Source: Mycobacterium sp. 4858 (GTDB lineage Bacteria > Actinomycetota > Actinomycetes > Mycobacteriales > Mycobacteriaceae). From it: a stretch of DNA of 64,000 nucleotides. The notes under the pieces were generated by a model. That model made no database searches and was not told the origin of the DNA. It worked only from the letters and a program-made list of their open reading frames with translations. Made by a program: the position numbers and the translations under genes. The stretch covers positions 992,001 to 1,056,000 of the forward strand of contig NZ_LT968776.1 in the NCBI RefSeq assembly GCF_900240975.1, given 5' to 3'. Shown here one piece after another: positions 39,939 to 47,428 of the stretch. Position 1 is the first letter of the stretch, and every line of letters starts with the position of its first letter.

Positions 39939-40712
39939 TCACATCGCTGTTGCCCCGCCGTCGACGAACATCGCGGTTCCCGTGACGAAGGAGGCTTCGT
40001 CGCTGGCGAGGAACAGCGCGGCCGCGGCGACCTCCTCGGGGCGGCCCAGGCGACCGGTCAGATGCTGGGCCTTCATTCCCTCGAGGACGGCGTCTTGCTG
40101 GTCTTCGGGAAGCGAGGCGACGAAGCTTCGCGGCATCGGCGTATCAATGAGCCCGGGAACGAGGGCGTTGACCCGGATGCCGGGAGCAAGGTCGACGGCA
40201 GCGACTCGGGACAGCATGATGATCCCGGCTTTGGCGGCCCCGTAAATCGACATGTTCGGTATCGCAACGACTCCCCCAGCCGATGACGTGTTCACGATCG
40301 CGCCTCCGGGGTTGGTCATTTTGGGGGCAAACACCCGCATCATGAGGAACACGGACCTGGAGTTGACGTCGTGGACTCGATCCCAGTCCTCGACGGAGGA
40401 CTGAAGAATGTGCTTTCCGAGGATGACACCGGCGTTGTTGTAGAGGATGTCGACACTGCGGCCGTCAGCGACCGTCGCGGCAAGGTCGTTGACCTGCTCT
40501 TCTGATGACACGTCCACGGTGCGGAACTGGAAGTCGTAACCGCCGCCCCGCAGTTCTCGTTCGAGCTCTTCGCCCGCGTCGCGGCTGATGTCGACGCCGA
40601 CCACGGACGCTCCTTCACCGCAGAACATGCGGCACGCCGCGCGGCCGACTCCGCCGGTGGCGCCGGTGATCACCGCGTACTTGTTGTCAAGCCGTCCCAT
40701 CGCGTCGCTCAT
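39939..40712 (-). CDS. SDR-family NAD(P)-dependent oxidoreductase
   Basis: 257-aa classical short-chain dehydrogenase/reductase. Cofactor motif TGATGGVG at about 17-24, NNAG near 92, catalytic Ser in NTSSAGG and YGAAK (Tyr, Lys) near 155-159. An Asp after beta-2 (VVGVDIS) suggests NAD preference. The ATG at 40712 overlaps the stop of the LLM monooxygenase gene (ATGA), so the two products probably act on the same compound in sequence. Substrate unknown. Confidence 0.9.
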   Translation of the reverse strand: MSDAMGRLDNKYAVITGATGGVGRAACRMFCGEGASVVGVDISRDAGEELERELRGGGYDFQFRTVDVSSEEQVNDLAATVADGRSVDILYNNAGVILGKHILQSSVEDWDRVHDVNSRSVFLMMRVFAPKMTNPGGAIVNTSSAGGVVAIPNMSIYGAAKAGIIMLSRVAAVDLAPGIRVNALVPGLIDTPMPRSFVASLPEDQQDAVLEGMKAQHLTGRLGRPEEVAAAALFLASDEASFVTGTAMFVDGGATAM

Positions 40713-41848
40713 CGGTCAGCGCGCAATCCCGCTTGCCGAAGCAGCGGCATGACGGTGTCGTCGAAGTGCGCGAGCTCCGCTGCATAGTCGAGGAATCCCA
40801 ACGTCATTCCCGAGATTCCCGCTTTCTCGATCTCGATGAAGCGGTCCACGATTTGTTCCGGTGTTCCAACGAACGGCGCCCCGCCATAACCAGTGATGAA
40901 GCGATCCACGGCCGCCTTGGCGATCAGGTGATCGAACGAGCCGCTTTGCAGGCCGAGGGTCTGCATCAAGTTCTGCGCGGCCTCGCGGTCTCCGTTGTCG
41001 AGAATGGATTGCAGCGCCCGCTTGGCCTCTTTTTCGGAGTCCCGGCATACGACGTAGGCGCCGGAGAAGACCAACGGTTGCCGGCCGTACTTCTGGTAAG
41101 CATTGTTTTTGAAGTCGCCCACCGTGGCGGCCGCACTTTCCGGGTCGTCGACGGCAATGAAGCTGATGTCGGCGTTGCGTGCGGCGAAGTCGCTGCCGGC
41201 CGGCGATGCGCCGGCGTTCATGATCACCGGGTGCGGCTTCTGCACGGGCTTGGGCCAGGATTGCGCATCGTTGACGGTGTAGAAGTCACCCGCGTAGGAG
41301 AACGGTTCCTCTTGGGTCCAAAGCCGTTTGACGATCTCGAGCCACTCCTCGCCCACCTTGTAGCGCTCGTCGTGCTCGCGCAGCGTCGAGCCGAACATCT
41401 CCATTTCGGGCTTGAACCAGCCCATGACGAGGTTCAGGCCGAAGCGTCCGTGGGAGATGTGGTCGATGGTCGCGGCTTGTTTGGCGGCGACGATCGGATG
41501 GACGACGGGGACGTGCGACGTGGCAAAAACCATGATGCGTTCGGTGGCTTGGGCGAGGCCGGCCGCCCACGTGTAGGTCTCGAAGCTTGCACCGTTGAAG
41601 TTGGTCGGACCACCGAAGCCGCGCCAGCGTCCAAGCGGAATGAGCATGTCGAAACCCATGGCATCGCACCGCTGCGCGAGGCCGACGGTGTGGTCCCAAC
41701 TCAGTTCGAAGGACGTGGGCGCCTGGCTCAGGCTCACACCGGAGCTCACGTTGGTGGCGAATGTCCCCAATTTGAGCTTGTTGCTGTCGTCGTACAGGGG
41801 AAGGTGTGACCTCGCTTCGGCGACGTCGGGGACAGCGAGGTCGGACAT
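40709..41848 (-). CDS. LLM-class flavin-dependent monooxygenase (RutA/SfnG-like)
   Basis: 379-aa bacterial-luciferase-fold protein of the two-component, FMNH2-dependent group. Characteristic segments: HVPVVHPIVAAKQAATIDHISHGRFGLNLVMGW..., EMFGSTLREHDERY, and PHPVIMNAGASPAGSDFAARNADISF. The closest described types are RutA (pyrimidine ring opening) and SfnG (dimethyl sulfone monooxygenase), so an organosulfur or N-heterocycle substrate is plausible. It needs reduced FMN from a reductase; none is in the cluster, but an extra ribBA is two genes downstream. Confidence 0.87.
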   Translation of the reverse strand: MSDLAVPDVAEARSHLPLYDDSNKLKLGTFATNVSSGVSLSQAPTSFELSWDHTVGLAQRCDAMGFDMLIPLGRWRGFGGPTNFNGASFETYTWAAGLAQATERIMVFATSHVPVVHPIVAAKQAATIDHISHGRFGLNLVMGWFKPEMEMFGSTLREHDERYKVGEEWLEIVKRLWTQEEPFSYAGDFYTVNDAQSWPKPVQKPHPVIMNAGASPAGSDFAARNADISFIAVDDPESAAATVGDFKNNAYQKYGRQPLVFSGAYVVCRDSEKEAKRALQSILDNGDREAAQNLMQTLGLQSGSFDHLIAKAAVDRFITGYGGAPFVGTPEQIVDRFIEIEKAGISGMTLGFLDYAAELAHFDDTVMPLLRQAGLRADR

Positions 41849-41890
41849 GGCGAATCTCCTTCTATGCTCTGCGGCTTATGTTTTGGACGC

Positions 41891-42694
41891 TTAGGTAGTG
41901 ACTTGTCCAGGTTGCGCGTGCTCACTGCCGAGGTGGCCGACGTACCCCAGGCGCCGAGATATGGAGACGCCGGCGGTGGTGATCACCGGGCCGAACGCGG
42001 CGGCGGCCGCCGACGTGAGGCGAAATGCCGGCCCCCCCACCGCGATTGCCGCGGCGATGTCGCCGGCGGAATCGAAAATGGGTGCCGCGATGGAGCTCAG
42101 CCCTGGCTCGCGCTCCTCGGCGGTGTACGAATAGCCCTCTCGGCGAACGACCTCGAGCTCGCGCTTCAGCGCGTCGGCGTCGGTTGTCGTCGCCTCGGTG
42201 TACCGCGTCAGCCCGGCGCTCAGGGCCGCGTTCAGCGCTTCGCGCTCGAATGCCATGAACGTCTTTCCCGCCGCGCCGGCATGTAGGGGCATCACCTGGC
42301 CGACGTAGCCGTTGTAGATGATCGATTGTTCCGACAGGGCGACGGCGACACCGACGCGCACCGCCCCTTGACGCACGTAGATCCCGGTGGTCTCGCCGGT
42401 CAGATCGCGGACGTGCTCGATGACCGGGGCGGCGGCGACGATGAGCTCCGAGGCCGCCTCGGCGGGGGCGGCCCACACCAGGACCCGCAGTCCGAGGCGG
42501 TACTCGTTGCCATCGCGCTCGAGCAAACGCTGCGAGACAAGGTTTTTCACGATCCGGGCCGCCGTTGTGGCCGGAAGACCGGTGCGCTCGCGGATGTCGC
42601 CAATCTGTAGCCGCGGCCGCTGCCTGGTGAAGCAGTCGAGCACCAAGCAGACCCGTTCGATCACCCGCACCGAGCCTTCGTCGGGCACGTACAC
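41891..42694 (-). CDS. IclR-family transcriptional regulator
   Basis: 267-aa IclR protein. N-terminal winged helix (about 8-70; LQIGDIRERTGLPATTAARIVKNL) and C-terminal effector domain (about 85-250; MPLHAGAAGKTFMAF, YSYTAEEREPGLSSIAAPI). First gene of the co-directional cluster iclR-LLM-SDR-ribBA, 42 bp before the monooxygenase. Two dyads just upstream (42715-42749) are its likely operators. GTG at 42694 chosen; a second GTG two codons in (42688) has GGAGG closer by. Confidence 0.9.
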   Translation of the reverse strand: MYVPDEGSVRVIERVCLVLDCFTRQRPRLQIGDIRERTGLPATTAARIVKNLVSQRLLERDGNEYRLGLRVLVWAAPAEAASELIVAAAPVIEHVRDLTGETTGIYVRQGAVRVGVAVALSEQSIIYNGYVGQVMPLHAGAAGKTFMAFEREALNAALSAGLTRYTEATTTDADALKRELEVVRREGYSYTAEEREPGLSSIAAPIFDSAGDIAAAIAVGGPAFRLTSAAAAAFGPVITTAGVSISRRLGYVGHLGSEHAQPGQVTT

Positions 42695-42714
42695 CTCCCG
42701 GCTAGAACCGCTGT

Positions 42715-42749
42715 ATGGTTTTCAAAACCATCTGATGGTTTGTGACCAT
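42715..42749. promoter_or_regulatory. tandem dyad operators upstream of iclR
   Basis: First dyad 42715-42731: arms ATGGTTTT/AAAACCAT around a single C. Second dyad 42735-42749: arms ATGGT/ACCAT. Centres are 19 bp apart, about two helix turns, in the promoter position of the IclR cluster. IclR dimers often bind paired sites of this kind. Confidence 0.6.
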
Positions 42750-42796
42750 AGTCACCGCCCGCCTCGGGTGTCAAGGATCCAGTGGCGTCACCGCGC

Positions 42797-43429
42797 TTAC
42801 TGCCAGTCGATCGAGCCCGAACGAATCTGTGCGACAAGATGATTCATCTCGCCGGCGACAAGCCGGGCCGGGTGCATGTCCAGGTGGGTGAACTGACCGA
42901 CCAATTCCAGGCTGACGACGCCATGGATACGGGCCCACGCCACCGTCGCCAGCAGCAGGGCCCGATCGTCCGGAGTCGGCTCACCGAGCAGCTCGGCGGC
43001 GATGCCGGCGAGGACATTGAGCGGGCGGAACGCCTCGGCGACGGTGTCCATCGGCGCCCGATAACCGGGTATCGGCGTGCCGAATAGCAGCAGGTAACGC
43101 TGCGGCTCTTCCCTGGCCCAGCTGCGCACGGCGCCGGCCACCGCCTGGAGCCGGTCGGCGGCCGACCGCCCCGCGCCGCGCCCTGCCGCCCCTTCGACGG
43201 TGCGCGTCAGGTCCGCGTATCCATCGCGAATCAGTGCGGTTATCAACGCATCCCGATTGGAGAAATATCGGTAGAGCGCCGGTCCGGTCATTCCCATCTG
43301 CTTGGCGATGGCGCTCATCGAAATTCCGGCGCTTCCCGACTCGGCAAGCTGACGCATTGCGATCCGCTTGATCTCGTCCGTCGCTTCCCGGCGGTAACGC
43401 TCTCGTCGGCTCGCTGGCGGTTGCGACAT
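42797..43429 (-). CDS. TetR-family regulator
   Basis: 210-aa TetR protein with helix-turn-helix ISMSAIAKQMGMTGPALYRYFSNRDAL at about 37-63 and a WHG-type C-terminal domain (about 90-200). Divergent from the epimerase gene; the 94-bp gap holds a nested palindrome centred at 43484-43485 that is its probable operator. Ligand unknown. Confidence 0.9.
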   Translation of the reverse strand: MSQPPASRRERYRREATDEIKRIAMRQLAESGSAGISMSAIAKQMGMTGPALYRYFSNRDALITALIRDGYADLTRTVEGAAGRGAGRSAADRLQAVAGAVRSWAREEPQRYLLLFGTPIPGYRAPMDTVAEAFRPLNVLAGIAAELLGEPTPDDRALLLATVAWARIHGVVSLELVGQFTHLDMHPARLVAGEMNHLVAQIRSGSIDWQ

Positions 43430-43467
43430 CGCTCTCTTCTCGTCGACGGTGATAACACGCTACTCTA

Positions 43468-43501
43468 GTAATAGGTCATAACTATAGTTATTGGATATTA
43501 C
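43468..43501. promoter_or_regulatory. nested palindrome between tetR and epimerase gene
   Basis: A perfect 14-bp core ATAACTATAGTTAT (43478-43491) and outer arms GTAATA (43468-43473) / TATTAC (43496-43501) share one centre. It lies in an AT-rich stretch between the divergent starts, about 25 bp from the epimerase GTG. Suited to control both genes. Confidence 0.65.
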
Positions 43502-43523
43502 GTTAGAGCTATCTGGAGGCGCG

Positions 43524-44459
43524 GTGAGCGGTACGGCAGTGGTGTTCGGGGCCGGCAGCGGGCTCGGCGGGGAGATCGCACGCCAGTACGCAGCACAAGG
43601 CCGCCCCGTGCGGGGCGTAACCCGCTCCGGGACTGGCATCCCGGAGGGAGTCGAGAATCACCGTGCCGACCTGCTGAACCGGTCCGCGGCAATTGCCGCC
43701 TGCCGGAAGGCGTCGGTCATTCATCTGGCTGCCAACGTGGCCTACCCCGACTGGCTCAGCACGTTCCCCGTCATGGTCGACAACGCCATCGCCGCAGCAC
43801 AAGACACCGCTGCCAAGCTGGTGTTCACCGACAACCTGTATGCCTACGGGCCCGTTGACGGACGCTTCGACGAGCGGACACCGGAACGGCCCGTCGGCCC
43901 GAAGGAGAAACTGCGCGCCCGGTTGGGGCGCTCCCTGCTCGAGGCGCACGCCGATGGCCGGGCGCGGGTGACGATCGGCCGGGTCAGTGACTACTACGGC
44001 CCCGAAGCGCGGATGTCCTTGCCCGACGAACTCATCATCGGGCCGTTGTCACGGGGTCGGAATCCGATCTGGTTCGCGCCGCTGAACCTGCCGCACACGT
44101 TCGCCTACTCCGTCGACACCGCCAAAGCGCTGATCGTGCTTGGCGACGACGAGCGTGCCGACGGCCGAATCTGGCACACGCCGGCCGATGTGACGCTGCC
44201 GGTTTCGGACTTCGTGGCGCTTGCCGGCAAGGTCGCCGGCCGACCGCTCCGGCCCATCCGGCTGCCCGCCGTGACCACCCACCTCATGGCTCTGTTCGAT
44301 CGACGACTGCGCGGTTACTCCGAACTCGAGCATCAGCGGACAAGACCCTGGGTCGTCGACCACTCCGCCTTCGACCACACCTTCGGGCCCCTGCCCGTGA
44401 CGCGCCACGAGGAGGCCATCCGGCGAACCATCGAGTGGTATCGCGGCGCCGCGCGATGA
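43524..44459 (+). CDS. NAD-dependent epimerase/dehydratase family protein
   Basis: 311-aa extended-SDR protein. Rossmann motif VVFGAGSGLGGEIARQ at about 5-20; the later RVSDYYGPEAR segment sits where extended SDRs place the YxxxK active site, and the canonical YxxxK is not clear, so catalysis may be atypical. GTG at 43524 has GGAGG just upstream. Divergent from tetR and probably controlled by it. Substrate unknown; sugar-nucleotide or quinone substrates are equally possible. Confidence 0.82.
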   Translation: MSGTAVVFGAGSGLGGEIARQYAAQGRPVRGVTRSGTGIPEGVENHRADLLNRSAAIAACRKASVIHLAANVAYPDWLSTFPVMVDNAIAAAQDTAAKLVFTDNLYAYGPVDGRFDERTPERPVGPKEKLRARLGRSLLEAHADGRARVTIGRVSDYYGPEARMSLPDELIIGPLSRGRNPIWFAPLNLPHTFAYSVDTAKALIVLGDDERADGRIWHTPADVTLPVSDFVALAGKVAGRPLRPIRLPAVTTHLMALFDRRLRGYSELEHQRTRPWVVDHSAFDHTFGPLPVTRHEEAIRRTIEWYRGAAR

Positions 44460-44469
44460 GCTCGGGGCC

Positions 44470-45549
44470 TCAGACGTCGGACGAATAGCGGATGCCGCCG
44501 TCGGGAATCGACACCCCCGGCCACACGCGGGCGCCGCGCAGCAACTCGCAGCGCGCGCCGATGTCGGCGCCGTCGCCGATCACGCCGTCGCGGATCAGCG
44601 CGCGCGGACCGATGCGCGCACCGAAGCCGATGATGGAGCGCTCGATCACGCTGCCCGCTTCGACCTTGACGCCGTCGAAGATCACGGCGCCGTCCAGCCG
44701 GACGCCGGGTCCGATCTCGGCGCCCCTTCCGACGACGGTTCCGCCGACCAGCACCGCGCCCGGCGACACCGCCGCGCCGTCGTGCACCAGCTGCTCGCCG
44801 CGGTGGCCGTGCAGGGCTGGCGACGGCGCGATGCCGCGCACCAGGTCCGCCGATCCCCGGACGAAGTCCTCCGGTGTCCCCATGTCCCGCCAGTAGGTGG
44901 CGTCGACGTAGCCGCACACCTTGACGTCCGGATCGGCGAGCAATGCGGGGAACACCTCGCGCTCGACCGACACCTCGCGCCCGCGCGGGATGCGGTCGAT
45001 GATGTCGCGCGCGAACACGTAGGTGCCGGCGTTGATCTGATCGGTCGGCGGATCCTGCGTCTTCTCCAAGAAGGCGGTGACCCGGCCGGTTTCGTCGGTG
45101 GTCACGCAGCCGAAGGCCCGCGGGTCGCCCACCCGGACCAGGTGCAGGGTGACGTCCGCCCGGTTGCTGCGATGGAAGTCGAGCATCTGGCCCAGGTCGG
45201 CACCCGACAGGACGTCGCCGTTGAACACCATCACGGTGTCGTGGCGCAGGTGGTCGGCGACGTTGGCGATGCCCCCGCCGGTCCCCAGCGGCCGGTCCTC
45301 GGTGACGTATTCGATCTGCAGGCCCAGCTTGGACCCGTCGCCGAACTCGGCCTCGAACACGGCGGCCTGATACGAGGTGCTCAGGATGACGTGCTCGATG
45401 CCCGCTGCGGCGACGCGCGACAGCAAGTGCGTCAGGAACGGCAACCCGGCGGTGGGCAGCATGGGCTTGGGTGCCGACAGCGTCAGCGGCCGAAGCCGGG
45501 TGCCCTTGCCGCCGACGAGGATCACGGCATCGACTTGTGGGTTAGCCAT
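44470..45549 (-). CDS. manB: mannose-1-phosphate guanylyltransferase (GDP-mannose pyrophosphorylase, Rv3264c-like)
   Basis: 359-aa enzyme joining mannose-1-P and GTP to GDP-mannose. N-terminal nucleotidyltransferase domain with VILVGGKGTRLRPLTLSAPKPMLP and NGDVLSG; C-terminal left-handed beta-helix of hexapeptide repeats (about 255-350). Exactly the M. tuberculosis length from the ATG at 45549. It overlaps the wbbL stop by 8 bp. The gene is also called mpg; the symbol manB is used inconsistently for Rv3257c and Rv3264c. Confidence 0.93.
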   Translation of the reverse strand: MANPQVDAVILVGGKGTRLRPLTLSAPKPMLPTAGLPFLTHLLSRVAAAGIEHVILSTSYQAAVFEAEFGDGSKLGLQIEYVTEDRPLGTGGGIANVADHLRHDTVMVFNGDVLSGADLGQMLDFHRSNRADVTLHLVRVGDPRAFGCVTTDETGRVTAFLEKTQDPPTDQINAGTYVFARDIIDRIPRGREVSVEREVFPALLADPDVKVCGYVDATYWRDMGTPEDFVRGSADLVRGIAPSPALHGHRGEQLVHDGAAVSPGAVLVGGTVVGRGAEIGPGVRLDGAVIFDGVKVEAGSVIERSIIGFGARIGPRALIRDGVIGDGADIGARCELLRGARVWPGVSIPDGGIRYSSDV

Positions 45550-46450
45550 CTGCGCGCCGCCCTTCCGCCAGTTTCCGTCTCCGAGTGCGCAGCGCCCCAC
45601 GCACCATCAGGCGGGAACGCAGCGCCAGCGCGGCCCGCAGCGCCCAGCGCAGCGGCGCCAGCCACCACCCCGAATGCCGGTCGGCCAGGAACATATAGGT
45701 GCTCTTGTGGTGGGCCGCCAGGTGGCTCGCCGGGTCGTCCCCGGTGGAGTGCCCCTTGTGGTGCAGGACCTCGGCCGACGGCACGTAGACACTCAGCCAG
45801 CCGGCCCGGCCGAGCCGGTCCCCGAGGTCGACGTCTTCCATGTACATGAAGTAACGCTCGTCGAACCCGCCGACCTGGGCGAAGGCGGACCGGCGGACCA
45901 GCAGGCACGACCCGGACAGCCAGCCGACCGGGCGTTCGGTGGGCTCCAGCCGCTCCTGGCGGTAGGCCGCCGTCCACGGGTTGCGCTTCCAGATGGGCCC
46001 GATGACGGCGTGCATGCTGCCGCGGACCAGGCTCGGCAGGTGGCGCGCCGACGGGTACACCGAACCGTCGGGATCACGGATGAGCGGGCCCAGCGCCCCG
46101 GCGCGCGGCCACCGGGTGGCGGCGTCCAGCAGCGCGTCGATGCTGCCCGGCCCCCACTGCACGTCCGGGTTGGCCACGATCACCCAGTCGTCGTCGACGT
46201 CCGGCGTCTCGGCGAGCTGGGCGACCGCGCGGTTGACCGCGGTCCCGTAGCCGAGATTGGCCCCGGTGTGGAACAGCCGCACGTTGGGGTAGCGCTCGAC
46301 CGCGGCCTGCGGGGTCCCGTCGGTGGAGCCGTTGTCGGCCATCACCACGCACACGGGCCGCTCGGTGGCCAGCGACAACGAGGCCAGGAATCGCTCGAGG
46401 TGTGGGCCCGGTGAGTAGGTCACCGTCACGACCGGCAGGACGTCAGTCAC
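45542..46450 (-). CDS. wbbL: rhamnosyltransferase WbbL
   Basis: 302-aa GT2-family glycosyltransferase that adds rhamnose to decaprenyl-P-P-GlcNAc, forming the linkage unit of arabinogalactan to peptidoglycan; essential in mycobacteria. Visible: VVTVTYSPGPHLERFL, nucleotide-sugar segment MADNGSTDGTP, the DxD-like VIVANPDVQW and the ED motif MYMEDVDLGDRL. GTG at 46450 gives the expected length and overlaps the rmlD stop by 8 bp. Confidence 0.95.
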   Translation of the reverse strand: MTDVLPVVTVTYSPGPHLERFLASLSLATERPVCVVMADNGSTDGTPQAAVERYPNVRLFHTGANLGYGTAVNRAVAQLAETPDVDDDWVIVANPDVQWGPGSIDALLDAATRWPRAGALGPLIRDPDGSVYPSARHLPSLVRGSMHAVIGPIWKRNPWTAAYRQERLEPTERPVGWLSGSCLLVRRSAFAQVGGFDERYFMYMEDVDLGDRLGRAGWLSVYVPSAEVLHHKGHSTGDDPASHLAAHHKSTYMFLADRHSGWWLAPLRWALRAALALRSRLMVRGALRTRRRKLAEGRRADG

Positions 46451-47330
46451 GCGTAGAGGGTAACGGTCGATCGGCGGCGGCCAGCGCCGCGACAAGTGCG
46501 GCGCGCCACGGCCTTAACGGCCGCAGGCCCGCCGCGGCGGACTCCCGCCCGGACAGCGCGGAGTAGCTGGGGCGCGGCGCGGGGCGGGGAAACTCGGCGG
46601 TGCTGACCGGCTGCACCCGGGCCGGGTCGGCGCCGCACTCGGAGAAGATCGCCCGGGTCTGCTCGAAGCGGGACACCGCGCCCTCGTTGGCGGCGTGCAG
46701 AATGGGCCCGGGCACGTGATCGTCGGCGACCTGCAGCAGCGCGGCCGCCAGGTCGCCCACGTAGGTCGGCGACCCGACCTGGTCATCGACCACCCGCACC
46801 GGGCCGTCCCCCGCGGCCAGCCGGCGCATCACGGCGACGAAGTCCTTGCCGTCACCGCCGGTGTAGACCCAGGCGGTCCGGACGATGACGGCCTCCGGCA
46901 GCGCCGCCAGCACGGCCTCCTCCCCGGCCAGCTTGCTGCGGCCGTACACGCTCTGCGGGGCGGGTTGGTCGCTGGGCTCGTACGGGTGCGGCGGCGCGCC
47001 GCCGAAGTCACCGTCGAAGACGTAGTCCGTGGAGACGTGGATGAACCGGGCGCCGGCGCGCGCGCAGGCCCGGGCGATGTTCTCGGGGCCGGTGGCGTTG
47101 ACGGCGTAGGCGCCGGCCTCGTCGCTCTCGGCGCCGTCGACGTCGGTATAGGCCGCGCAGTTGATCACCACGTCGCCGCGCTGGACGACGCGCTCGGCGG
47201 CGGCGGGGTCGGTGATGTCCCACTGCGACGACGTCAGCGCCAGGACGTCGCGGTCCTTACCGGCCGCCAGCGAGCGCAAAAACCCACCCAGCTGGCCCCC
47301 GGCACCGGCGATCACGATCCTGCTCGACAT
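46443..47330 (-). CDS. rmlD: dTDP-4-dehydrorhamnose reductase
   Basis: 295-aa NADPH-dependent reductase, the last step of dTDP-L-rhamnose synthesis. Rossmann motif IAGAGGQLGGFL, then NCAAYTDVDGAESDE, STDYVFDGDFGG and the YGRSK catalytic motif. It supplies the donor used by WbbL, the next gene of the operon rmlD-wbbL-manB. The arrangement is the standard mycobacterial one. Confidence 0.95.
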   Translation of the reverse strand: MSSRIVIAGAGGQLGGFLRSLAAGKDRDVLALTSSQWDITDPAAAERVVQRGDVVINCAAYTDVDGAESDEAGAYAVNATGPENIARACARAGARFIHVSTDYVFDGDFGGAPPHPYEPSDQPAPQSVYGRSKLAGEEAVLAALPEAVIVRTAWVYTGGDGKDFVAVMRRLAAGDGPVRVVDDQVGSPTYVGDLAAALLQVADDHVPGPILHAANEGAVSRFEQTRAIFSECGADPARVQPVSTAEFPRPAPRPSYSALSGRESAAAGLRPLRPWRAALVAALAAADRPLPSTRD

Positions 47331-47383
47331 GGTCTGAGTCTGGCATGCCCGGGAAAGCGCGGGCGAACGCCGGGGCGCGCGGT

Positions 47384-47422
47384 GCTTCGCTACCCGCGAA
47401 GCGTGTGGGTCGCAAGTAATCT
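47384..47422 (+). promoter_or_regulatory. lcp1 promoter: short dyad and minus-10 of a probable leaderless transcript
   Basis: Dyad GCTTCGC (47384-47390) / GCGAAGC (47396-47402) with five-base spacer, then TAATCT (47417-47422) ending six bases before the lcp1 ATG at 47429. The minus-10 position leaves no leader. The dyad covers the minus-35 zone. Confidence 0.45.
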
Positions 47423-47428
47423 AATGGG

